From assembly GCA_015680685.1 (NCBI GenBank), contig MNCI01017497.1, positions 381,669 through 445,668 on the forward strand: a stretch of DNA of 64,000 bases, read 5' to 3'. A model generated the notes under the pieces. That model was not told the origin of the DNA, made no database searches, and saw only the letters and a program-made list of their open reading frames with translations. A program made the translations under genes and the position numbers. Below are positions 35,480 to 46,157 of this stretch, one piece after another; position 1 is the stretch's first letter, and every line of letters begins with the position of its first letter. This DNA comes from Gnetum montanum (Eukaryota > Streptophyta > Gnetopsida > Gnetales > Gnetaceae).

Positions 35480-36773
35480 ACACCCAGAAGAAACAACAAT
35501 TTCTTCACTAGGTTAAGCCATTCATAGAAATCAACAGGAACCTTTACAAAGTATGTCCTGACGGCTTGGTACATTGGTGTATCCCTAACATGGATCAACT
35601 ATGCATTCTTCAGGATGCTCACGAAGGCCCTTACAGTGGCCATTATGTTGGGAGACGCATGATCATAAAAATCCTCATGGTAGGATATTACTAGCCAACA
35701 ATCTTCAAGGATGCACACCAGTTTGTTTGCACTTGTGATCGTTGTCAGAGAAATGGTGGAATGAAAGCTTGAATGGAGGGGCCATAGTAATGGATTTAAC
35801 CTCTTGAGCCATTTGATATTTGAAGTATTGACTTTATGATTCCCATTGCACCTATGTCAAATGGAAAGGCATATAGAATAGTTGGGGTTGACTATTGCAC
35901 TAAGTGGGTAGAAGTAGCAGCTGCCACCGACTGTACATCCACTACTACTACTTGGTTTGTATAATAGAACATCATAAATAGTTTTTTTGTGCCTCATGAG
36001 TTAATTTTTGATAATGAAACTCATTTTACAAGTACCACTTTCTGAAAACTTATGCAGTGTTTGGGGGTTAAGCAAAAACTCACAACACCTTATCACCCTC
36101 AAGCCAATGATCAAGCTGAAATCACTAATTGGGAGATTATGAAAATTCTAATGTACACTATTAGTAAGTATCAAAGGGACTAGAGCACAAAATTAAATGA
36201 TGCCCTTTGGGCCTATCACTCCACATGAAAGCTTTTGATAGGTTATTCTCCCTATGAGCTCAAATACGGAAAACTACCAACACTACCCATTCAATCTAAG
36301 CTCTGCACACTCTCTACAGCCTGTGACCTTGACATGGATCTAAGTCTAGAACAAAAGGAAAGATTAATGAACCTCAACTTGCTAAATGAAAATCAATTAA
36401 TGGCCATGTTATCCAATAAAATACATAGGCTTTCAACAAGAAATGCCATGACCTCAAAATAAGGAAAGTTAAGTTTCAACTAGGAGACAAGGTTCTCTAC
36501 TAGAATCCTACACACATACCTTCATGAACCAAGTTTCAAATGTTGTGGGAAGGACCTTACATTATCAAAGAAAATTTTTTATCTGGGGCCATGATTATAT
36601 ATAAACTTGATAGCCCAGACAAGAAGTAATTAGTCAACATCCAACAACTGAAACCTTTCCATGAGCACAAGCCAACCAACTCAATAGACACCTCGCTAGA
36701 TGGACAACCATGCTCAATCTTTCGAATATCCTCCTTCCAACTTAGTCATGGGGGAGATGGCCATCCATACTAA
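35480..36773 (+). pseudogene. Element E integrase and pol C-terminal tail
   Basis: Zinc domain: HEGPYSGHYVG followed by CTCDRCQ, giving an HHCC pattern. Catalytic core: SIDFMIP and FDNETHF for the two Asp, then QANDQAEITN for the Glu region. C-terminal domain with [16 protein letters not shown] (36235-36462). The protein ends SHGGDGHPY-stop at 36771-36773, where the codons overlap a PPT-like tract (36743-36754). Numerous stops. Confidence 0.87.
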
Positions 36774-38781
36774 CACTTTAAGCAGCTCCTTAGTCTTTCA
36801 ACTTTTTGTTTTACACATTTTTTGGTTTTACAACTTTTTGTTTTCATATTCTTTGTTTTACATCTATTTTTCTCAAGTTATTGATATTTTCTAAGTTTTT
36901 TTTTTACATCATTGTTAGTATATTTAATATTTCTTGAATATTATTTTACTTTCTTTTATATTTTCTTATATTTGATGTAATCCTCTACTCTTTTTGTTAA
37001 TAAGGTGCTAGGTACCATGGTAATGTGCTACTCAATGGTGGTATGTATCAATTGTAATTTGATTGTTAATGTCTAGTTTTTGACTTTGAATGTCATTATT
37101 GAAAACTAGGACATGGTTTCTTTTCATGTAACAGGTAGTGATTCCACATCATCCACCCATCCACACACTTTATGGTTTTCCTTGTTTTGGAAATGTGTAG
37201 TCCTTTTTTCGTTAATACAACCTTAATAAATTTGTGACTTGTGTAATTTCTAGAATGAGGAAGGAATCAAAGGTCCAGACATGGTGTGGCTTCAAAGGGA
37301 TGTGATATTCTTCATGCTTTTTCATTTTCTTGTGTGTGAGGATGTTCTCATGAACTTCTCACCATTCCGTGTCATTCCACAATAGGAAGTCGAATAAGTC
37401 CTTGCATGGTGTGGTTCTCATCCTAAAAAGAAAAAAAGAAAAAAAAAAGAGATGATGAGGATTCAAAGCACATTCCTTGGACAAAATAAATGCAAAAATG
37501 CATGGGTCTTTGCATGGTGTGGTTCCTATTCAAACGAACAAAAAACAAAATTATGGAAATTCAAAGCACACCCCTTAGACTAAATAAAAGGACTACAAGC
37601 ATTGCTTATAGGATTTGTTTTGTTTCCTCTAACTAAGGCCCTTTATCACTTCCTACTTCTTCTCCAATTTGGAATGGTGGCTGTTTTGTGGGAGCATTCT
37701 TATGTTTTAGGGGATGGACTAGTCTTAGAATGTCAATGTGAAGTCACTGAAAATGGTTGGTTTTGGTCTGAGCTAAGGATGGATCCTATCAAGTCATTTA
37801 ATCACAAACTCTATAAGGGGCTTCATGTGACCATAATTAGGAACTTCATTCTATTCTCTCTCTCATCCATCTATAGTTTTCATGTGTCACCTCGCTGCCA
37901 GTTTCATGTTTTGATTCGATGTTCTAGTTTGGTGTGTCAGGTTTCTTAGTCAATTATTGCTGGGTTTTTGTACTAAACCTTCCATAACCATTAATCATCC
38001 ATAAAGCCCATAGAATCTTTGGTTTGGAGTTATGCAAGGGCATAAAAGGCCTATGCTTGCTATGGGAAGGACCCACTTGCATATCTTTTAATTTGGTTAA
38101 GTTAAGTTTTTAAACCTTAGACATTTTTACAATCAAATTCTTTTTATTTACCCCATCAATGCCATCCAATTGTATGCATCTTCACAACTAATTTTAGTGA
38201 ATAGTTTCTTTTTATTGTTGTGAATTTCCATACCCTCTTTCTGGTATTCCTTATGTTGAGATTTTTCTGAATTTTATGGACCGCTTCTCTTACTTTACCT
38301 ATTTGTCAGTCTTCACACTAACATTATCAAGCAATCAATCTACCACAATCATAACTTAGTTAGATAAAATCAATGAAGAGACAAGGTATTCAACCACTAT
38401 GTGTTACACTTTATATACTAATCCTTGATTTTGTCATAATTGAAGTGGGGAGCATGGACTGGAAGCAGGACTATCTTCAATAAGGATGATGGAACAAGAT
38501 CACTCGTAGGAGATTGTTCATGACTGTTGGATCTCTTCTACCTCTCCCTCATTCTTCTATTTCCAAGAGGTGTTGGATGTCCATTGGATCCAAGGGTGTT
38601 CTTTCTTGTTGTCATAAACATCCAACTTTGTACACAATTGTAATGATGTATGCTTGGGCCATTTTGTATTTGTCTATTTCCTCTGTGTCACTCTACATGT
38701 CAGTCAAGCATTCCATACCTCCTAATATATATTGTAACGGACTTTTTCCTCTTCTTTTGTACTCAAGGATGTGTTTTCATT
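36774..38781 (+). other. Element E post-pol spacer
   Basis: 2 kb without a credible ORF. T-rich at 36780-37010. Contains an imperfect tandem repeat of about 105-110 bp (near 37385-37600), each unit with CATGGTGTGGTTC and a caaagcaca(c/t)tcc block. Unlike C and B it has no 3' ORF and no palindrome array. Confidence 0.65.
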
Positions 38782-38795
38782 TAGTTGTGGGGGTA
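38782..38795 (+). other. Element E 3' polypurine tract
   Basis: TAGTTGTGGGGGTA directly before the 3' LTR. Confidence 0.8.
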
Positions 38796-39633
38796 TGATG
38801 AAATATATTTTACATAAGCTTCGATATTGGGGTTGTCACGATATTGGGTATGCAATATCATGACCCAAGATGCGATATCAAGCATGCGATATCATGAGGT
38901 ACTCCTAGGCCTATTAATATAGCCCTTGAGCACACGATTCAGGGGTAGTTTTTTGAAGTCAAGTAGCAAAATTCTTGTACTTTGTTCATTCGAGAGTTAT
39001 AATATTTTTCAAGTGCCCATAGTAGGTGGTCTAAGTGTAATCAAATCTTTATTCAAGCATTGATGTACCTGAACACACCATTGTGTTGGCAATAAAGAAG
39101 ATCTCTTTGATTCATCCTTGTAGCACTTGAGACTTTCTTTCTTTATGCATTTATATATCATGATATCATGTAGTTCAAATTTAATGTTATTCATTCAGTA
39201 ATTAATTTTGATTAATTAAGAAACTAATTAAAATACAAAAGCATGACCACTCAGTAGCTCAGAAACAATTAGCATTTGAAAACCCAGTAGTGTTTACACG
39301 AAGTTTAGGATGTGTGTGGGAAGTGGAGATGGTTACTTGTGTTAGGTTAGAGTAGATAATAGTTTACTTAGCATTTAATTACTCTCACTTTCATTATTGT
39401 TTTTAGGTAATCAAATTGATAAAACATAAAATGATAAAAATCTTATGCCTCAGCTACACTTAATCATGCACTTGCATTTCACAAGTGAGACTAGGAAGAC
39501 AATGAACGGACAACATGAACTCAACATTTAGCTCTAGCATTCTTGGTAATTAAAGTCTATGGAATTTGACATGATCGCACGTGAACACCTATGATTTGTA
39601 TGGTTGGATGTAGGGATAACTCGCCGCTCATCA
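38796..39633 (+). repeat. Element E 3' LTR
   Basis: 838 bp, TGATGAAATATA to GCTCATCA. Pairs with the LTR at 23236. The palindrome array is more eroded here, mostly by C-to-T and G-to-A changes at CpG, and the TATA box is altered (CCTATTAATATAG, 38910-38922). Confidence 0.92.
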
Positions 39634-39638
39634 ATCTT

Positions 39639-40639
39639 TGAGATAAAGCACACATCAAATTTAACGTGGTTTCAAAACTTGGATAGTCCATACTTGGAGG
39701 GTAGTTTACAAGCACACCTCTAAACATTGTTACTCTCAAATGTGGTTTGAAGGGTACTGCACCTTGTATAAGCTTTAAGCTCTGCAATGGAGTGATTCGA
39801 CATTATGAATCCAATTAACCTAATAAGGTCTTGATAAGCTTATAAGTGGTTTATAGGATCCCACAACCTTTACAACTTCAGCTCTGCTTCGGAGTGTTGT
39901 GGTGCTACACAAACACTCAATCGTGCAGGATCCTAACAACCTCAAGCAAGGTTCCTTCATGCAAGAAGCACATCAACCTTGTAGGGCAACAAAAGAGAAC
40001 AACAATTACAAGGGATGGATGTAGCTAAATTTGTTGATCCTTGTACTTTAGGTACAACTCACATAGACCAATTACAATAGACAAAATATTGTACAATGAA
40101 GAGTAACAATGATTGTCAAATGATTTCAATGGATAGTTCACAATGCTTGCACTTTTTCCAATGAGAATGATTTCTTTTTATAGTCACTATGTTTCTAAAA
40201 TTATCTTGGAACTCATGAAACAACTAATTAATATTGATTGAAGACATCCTCTTTCTTCATAACCAAGATGTCTTTTTGCATCTGGCCTCCATTTTGGGAA
40301 GACATCTTCTTTTAGTGAAAGACTTCTTTCTGTAATTGGCCTTCATTCTAGGAAGATGTCTTTGTTTGAGGAAAGATGTTTTTCTATTTAGAAAGATGTT
40401 TGCTATTTTGTAGAGATGTCTTCTCTTGTGCTACCTTGAATTCTATTAAGATGTGTACTATTTCTTGGAGACATCTTTCTTTGCACTTGAATTCTTCGTT
40501 CCTTGTTCATGTTATTGAGCTTATGCAAGCCTTCTTGTTTGAATCCAAGTTCTTGTCCTACAAACACAACAACCACACAAACACATATACATTCTTATTC
40601 TCCATTTTTCTTAATGTTTTGACATACCAAAAGGCCACA
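39639..40639 (-). repeat. Element H LTR, main piece (Ty1/copia-like)
   Basis: On the minus strand begins TGTGGCCTTTTGG right after a copia-type polypurine tract and runs to E's insertion point, where it continues at 23163-23235. Contains several AGACATCTT/AGATGTCTT motifs (40230-40480). With E removed the LTR is about 1.07 kb. No ORF. Confidence 0.6.
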
Positions 40640-40640
40640 A

Positions 40641-40661
40641 TCTTCCCCTTTTTGGTGATGT
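40641..40661 (-). other. Element H polypurine tract (copia type)
   Basis: Minus strand CACCAAAAAGGGGAAGAT, followed by TG of the LTR. It matches the AAAAGGGGGAGAT style of SIRE/Maximus-type copia elements. Confidence 0.6.
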
Positions 40662-41639
40662 TTAAAACTTAAGAAAATGGATTAGTAGACATGCAAAAAA
40701 CTTCAAATATATCATCCAATATATCATAAACTATACTATGCTTTCCATTTTTGAACAGCATAAAAAATGATAAGACACATAAATAAAGCACTAAAAAATA
40801 GAATAAGACATATAAATTCCTATGGTGACTAGGGATAAGGATAAGCATTGATGTTTGATAGTACATGAAATGATGAAAATGCAAAATAAAGAGCAAAGAT
40901 ATATCACACAGAGATAATAAAGGAAAAAAAATACCATTTGTTCATAACTCAACTGCAAACTATCACATACCAAATTTTCCATACATCACATCACAACTAT
41001 TCACAATTATCACATCACATTAGTCACATATGTGCAAAGTTCCAAAATCACATATGTGAGAAATAAAAAATATCTCCTCAATAAAAGGAGAGACAAAACA
41101 ACCACCTAAGGTCTCAATCACTAGCCTTGGTCACATGCTCAGACTTTGATCCCTCTGCTACTCTAAATGGATGATAAGTCTCATCCTCATTATCATCACT
41201 GCTAGTGTTGGAATGACTTGATCTTTGTATATCCTTATTAGAGAACTCAACCTGTTGAACTGGAGTCTACTTGGGATGAAGTTTCATTCAAATTCAAGAT
41301 GAAGTTGGAGGATCTGACTGAACTAGAGGCTATTGAGTTGGAACTCATTAGGATGTTTTCCTAAAGATACTCTCCATAACATGCTACTCAAAAGAGCTAG
41401 GAGTATTGGCTGATGGAGGTATTAAGTGAACAAGTGATGTAGGATAATGATGATCTCCCTAGATAGGAGCTAGTGGTGCCTCAACCTCTAAATTAGACTC
41501 CATTCTTGATTCATAAGCATGCAAAGGGCTAGTTACTAAAAAATGTCATGGTGGTGCAGGAACTCTTAAGCAAGTGAGAGAGGTTCCTCCCAAGCTTCTC
41601 GATAGCTCGTGCAAAAAGGTTAGAAAAGTTTCTTTAGCA
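40662..41639 (-). other. Element H 3' internal region, no clear ORF
   Basis: AT-rich sequence between the H ORF remnant and its polypurine tract. Short minus-strand frames with a Ser/Thr-rich, low-complexity look, all interrupted. Confidence 0.4.
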
Positions 41640-42103
41640 ATGAACTAATTTAGGCATCCATAGATTTAGATCTTTTTAGTTGTGAAGAGGCTTCCTTCCT
41701 TTGCTTTTGTGATTTGTTACTAGGTATTGCTTCATCTAGATGTGAAAGACTCCTCTTCTCAACATATTCACTGAGACTTCTCTTACCTTTGAGTAAAGGC
41801 ATCTCTAAAATAGGTACACCCCTCTGATGGATCAACAAGATAATGAGATAAGGGTGACCAAGGATCCTTCCCTTTGAAAACAGACTCAGGATGTCCCAAT
41901 AGAGTGTATGTCTGAAATCTAATGGTAGTTTTATGGGAAGATAATAAAGCACATATGCTTGGGATGGCAGAAAATAACTAAAACTTCCCTCTCTTGACCA
42001 TAGTGTTATATAATACAACAAGAGACTAGGTGGAAGCATCAGGAATCATTAGGCTCCTTTCAACATGACCTCTTTTAAATGTAACATCCTTTTTGAATAA
42101 TAC
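41640..42103 (-). pseudogene. 3' ORF of element H, downstream piece
   Basis: Decayed ORF just upstream of the copia-type polypurine tract, i.e. in the envelope position. In one frame VLFKKDVTFKRGHVERS (42103-42060), then LYNTMVKRGKF, PSICALLSSHKTT and LLGHPESVF. In the overlapping frame (41650-42039) KGRILGHPYLIILLIHQRGV, then a Lys/Ser-rich tail (RKEASSQLKRSKSMDA). The reading frame is continuous with 55391-55640 if element C is removed. The LIxxLxxxxGV pattern resembles the plant-transposon-protein domain. Assignment to H is by position. Confidence 0.45.
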
Positions 42104-42108
42104 ATGAC

Positions 42109-43021
42109 TGATGAGCGGCTAGGTATCCCTACGCCCAACCATACAAATCATGACCATTCATGTGTGACTCGGTCGAAATCCGCAAACTGTAAGCACTTAA
42201 CATACACCAAACTTCTAACCAGTGAAACCTTGGGTTAGAACAATCATTTTCATCCTAATCTCACTTGTGAAGTTCTGTTTATGATGGTTAAGTGAGATTA
42301 AGGCTAATGATTTTTATATCTTTTTAATTATCTTTTCGGTGACTAATTATCTTGGAAAATAAGGATAGAATATTAATTAATCTAAAATTATCTTAATCTA
42401 GATCTTAACGACTCCTAACATAAGTATTCGATCCCATCTTTCGAGCATGTTCTGAGCATCTACCAACACTTCTAGGTTACTAGACGTTAAGCATCACTAG
42501 GCTTACCAAGTGTTTGGATTATGTTCAGGATGGTCGTACTTATGGCTTTAACAAACTATGAATGAACAATAACGATTGAAATTATAATAATGAAAACATA
42601 AGTAATTAACAAGTAACTAATAAAGCATAAACATATTAAACTATTAATTTCATAAAATAACTAAGTCCAAATGCTAAAAGGACTGCTTGAATAGTTCGCC
42701 TTTATTGTCGTCATGCCAATGGGCTCAGATACATCAGCGATCGAATCAAGAGCCGATCACTTTTCTTACACCTGTTGCAGGCACTTGGAAAATATTCTAT
42801 CTCCTACAAGAACAAACTACAAGAGCTTGGCTACAACTACTCAAAAGATGCGTAAATGAGGCGGAAGGCCCTCTTATTTATAGGTTGGGAAAGGTGGTTG
42901 CATAAACGGGGCCACGTTGATGTAGGTTGGCTACGTCAATAGGCCCATGTCGACGCAGTCATGTATACGCAGCCTTGTATACACGGCCCAATCAATGCAT
43001 TGACTAAATGACACTTCATCA
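42109..43021 (-). repeat. Element C 3' LTR
   Basis: 913 bp, TGATGAGCGGC to CTTCATCA. Its U3 array (42895-43000) uses different palindromes from A/B/D/E: GTATAC, GTCGAC and GACGCAG-type cores. TATA box at 42874-42883 (minus). Confidence 0.93.
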
Positions 43022-43036
43022 TATCCCCACGACTAA
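43022..43036 (-). other. Element C 3' polypurine tract
   Basis: Minus strand TTAGTCGTGGGGATA adjoining the LTR. Confidence 0.75.
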
Positions 43037-43229
43037 GCAAAAACTAGTCCTTGAGTTACTTTACAATTTGGAAGGTATGGATTCTTGTTTACAACACACA
43101 TAACGTAAACACATACATGACACACACATGACACAACATAAATTTAACCAAGTTCCAAAGTTACAGAGGGGGACAAATTACAAAAATGGCAGTGTTCAGA
43201 GATAAAATTGAACACCTTGCTGGTCTTGG

Positions 43230-46157
43230 AATCTCTGTTGTGTAGGATGATGCACAAAATTGCTAGAGAAGATCACACTGTCCCTGGGGGCGATGGTTCT
43301 AACGGACCTTCTCCAACCTCTGGCCCATGCGTTGGTGGCAGCATGGATGTCAGTAGCCCCACAGCAGCTGCAACTTCTGGAGGTAGCCGAAAAGCCTCCA
43401 AGAGAGGCCTCATTTTTTCTTCTTTGCTTCTAGGGTTATTCACAGTCCAGGCAGCTTCTCCAATATGTGCTGGAACTGGAACTTCCTAAGGGTAAGGTCG
43501 CGCTGGAATGAGTTCTTTTAAGTTGACAAACCAGGCTGTGAACTGTTTGCATTCAATGTCGAACACTCGGATTGATGCCTGCAGCTGCTAGTAGTCATTC
43601 ATTCTTCAAGCTAGGTCCTCTGCAACTGTACATTATCCTTCAAAGCTTGGGCGGAGGACCTCAAATTCTGTGTTTACTATTGCCAGCTTTTTTTTATTGC
43701 CTTGTGCACCTGAAACTCTCCCTTGTATAAGGAATACAAGGTGACCACTTGCTTTTCTAACTTTGACCTTGGTCTCCCAACTATGAGCATATCCAGGTTT
43801 GCATATCGAAGGTTGGCCAATTCCATGTATTCTGTCATTTCCTCGATCTGCAGCTCCTTTAGGCAGATTTCTACTTTATTGTAGGTGTTCAACCCATCGA
43901 AGATGGATGATCATACATTGCCTCTCTCTCGGAGCTGTTGGAGTGCTTGCTTCATCTTGGCTTTAGCGACTTGAATGTGCTTCTCGTTTACCTCCTTCTG
44001 CAATCCCACTTGGTCCCTGTAATGATTTTTTACTTTTTCGAACTTTAGGGCCTTGTTTTTCCAAGCGGCAATTTCGATTGTAGACTTCTGTCATAATGGA
44101 CAAACCTTCTCCATTGACAAATTTCTATTTTCAACTGCTAACCTTCTTATGTCTGCGTTCACCCTGGCTAGCTCCTCCTACTATTGGTGGATGAAATCTT
44201 TCATGTGTTTGTTCTCTGCACCAACATTGCGCAGGTGATGAACTTCCGTGGTCAGCTGCATGTTCTCCTAGCGAACCTCCACCAAGTCCTTTTCTAAGTG
44301 ATATGCTTGGTCATCTGCTATGGACTTGTTTAGGATCGCCATCTCTCGCACATCCTCAATGACCTGCAGTTTAAGCTGAAGTTGCTGAAAAGCTTCATCT
44401 TTGGTGATTTCACGGTTGAGGATGGTAGGATCGACAAGCTAGGCTCTTAATTAGGCTACCTCGATTGCTAAGCACTAACAAGCGACTTGAGCAGCTTCTA
44501 GTTACCCTTCCAAAACAAGGCTCTTGCCCCTTACCGAGAGCAGCTCTGACTAGGTTGCAGTGATGTTGTCCAGAAGGTCAAAGACATCCAGAAGTAGTTG
44601 GCCAGTTCCTACTAGTTGGTTCAACAATTCTTCATGTTGGGCTACATCAATCTTGCTACGCAAAGTTCCAGCAAACACCTGTACATCTTGTAGTCCATTA
44701 ATGTTTGGTATAGGTGTTTCTGGTGCATTAAGAGCCATAGCAATTGTATCAACAATCACTTCAGCCACAACTTCTTGCCCCTGGTGCTGCATCACCAAGA
44801 CCGTCACCTCTTCACCATCTTCCAAGCGTACCGAGAAGGTAGTAGCATTCCCTGAGATTTCGGGGAATAACTATTGACTTGTTGTTGATACATCTCGGAT
44901 GCTTGGATCTTTTCTGGTTGGAATTGGTGCTCGAGTAGTGAAGAATATCATCCCTACCCTTTCAAGCAAGCCGACTGATTGAGTCACTTACTCTAGGTGG
45001 CTCATGGTAGGGTGATAGACCGAAGGGTCTTCTCCTCCACCAGTCCTACCAAATTGCTCGTATTGGCTCAAGAGCATTTCTAGGATCTTGCGAATGTATT
45101 CTCCCATGTTTTACGAGCCTAGTTGCATTGTTTGTGCAGGTGGTGGAGGTGGTTACTGCTCTTCCTCTGTCTGTGTGACAATAGGTATTTTATCTTTCAT
45201 CATCTCTCGCCATGAGGAAATTGGGGCACGCTGAATTATATCATTACAATATCGTGCTATCCCTGCTCATTTGCATAACTTTCGGATTAGAAAGGAAAAG
45301 GGGAGAGCTCGTCTTCCATGTTTGTTCTCAATGAACCTTTTTTCAATTTCTAAAAATAGCAGTTGTGGAAGACTCATGGGAAATTTCCCACTCAAGGCGG
45401 CACACGCACGAGCAGAGAAGGCACTGATTTTGCTGGGTCTTAGTGTTGGATTCAAATGGTAAGACACGATCTTTGAGTATACTTTCTTCACCATGGTCAA
45501 GGAGCCGAATTCCTTACGCTCTACCCCGTAGCACCATTTGGTCCATTGCACCTTTACCTTTGGATCAGCTTGCTTTGGAATTTCTACCACATCTGCCCCT
45601 ATTTCAGGCAACCCCAAAGCTTGTGTTATTGCTTTCGAAGAGTAAGAGACATAAATATATTTGATTCTTACTCTAGACCCTAGTTACCGATTCTACCAAA
45701 AGAGATAAGTTTCTCCTAAGTACCACTCACCANAATTCTACCAAAAGAGATAAGTTTCTCCTAAGTACCACTCACCACTGGTTGTGATGATTGGCCACAT
45801 CGGAGAGTTCTGCAGTTGAAGCCTCACATCTTCTAGCACGTTCTCCAGGAATGGTCCAAAATTTAGCTCTTGGAGGACCATTCGCTGCATCTCACACAAC
45901 GTGATAGCATCAAGGCAGGCTTGGGTCAGGGTGACCTCAAGCCACAGTGCTATCCCAGGAGTCTCATCCCCAAGCGATTGCTCACCGGGAATCTGATGAA
46001 CAAATTCCATGTTAGGTCTTTCGTGGAAGGGCCCAATTGCATGAGAGCCCTCCGCATACTCTAGTGGTTGCACACCTCATCCCCTTCTCGTGCATGGGCG
46101 CTTGTCCCTTAGTTGTGATGATCCTTTATCCCTTGGGTGCCTCGGTCTGGGTGCCAT
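43230..46157 (-). pseudogene. Element C 3' ORF
   Basis: Homologue of the B 3' ORF, ~970 codons with stops. The start MAPRPRHPRDKG at 46157 agrees with B and D. N-terminal domain 45738-46073 (MWPIITTSGEWYLGETY). Central conserved domain 45267-45617 (EFGSLTMVKKVYSKI, LPFSFLIRKLC, AGIARY), the best match to a plant-transposon-protein domain. Middle segment 44550-44825 (VLVMQHQGQEV). Then a long Glu/Lys/Leu-rich coiled coil (43677-44500). An assembly duplication at N45733 disrupts it. No membrane helix. The C-terminal end is not certain. Confidence 0.75.
45733..45733. other. Single N between two 44-bp identical copies
   Basis: Bases 45689-45732 recur at 45734-45777, identical by eye except possibly the first base. 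This is typical of an unmerged contig overlap. Confidence 0.8.

Larger units (their letters stand above)
23236..39633 (+). mobile_element. Element E: Athila/Tat-like gag-pol retrotransposon hosting D
   Basis: Plus-strand element bounded by LTRs at 23236-24086 and 38796-39633 and an exact target duplication ATCTT (23231-23235, 39634-39638). Removing the nested element D (25334-31625) leaves about 10.1 kb: LTR, tRNA-Asp-like primer site, gag, protease, RT, RNase H, integrase, post-pol spacer, polypurine tract and LTR. It has no 3' ORF. Its LTR differs from A-D in most of its length but keeps the ends, the GATATC array and the TATA box. It landed in the LTR of a copia-like element. All ORFs carry stops. 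The protease Asp motif and RT motif are mutated. Confidence 0.93.

Noticed and set aside
43208-43489. 93-codon plus-strand frame MNTLLVLESLL
   Set aside because: Antisense to the C-terminal end of the C 3' ORF, with no homologous frame in B or D.
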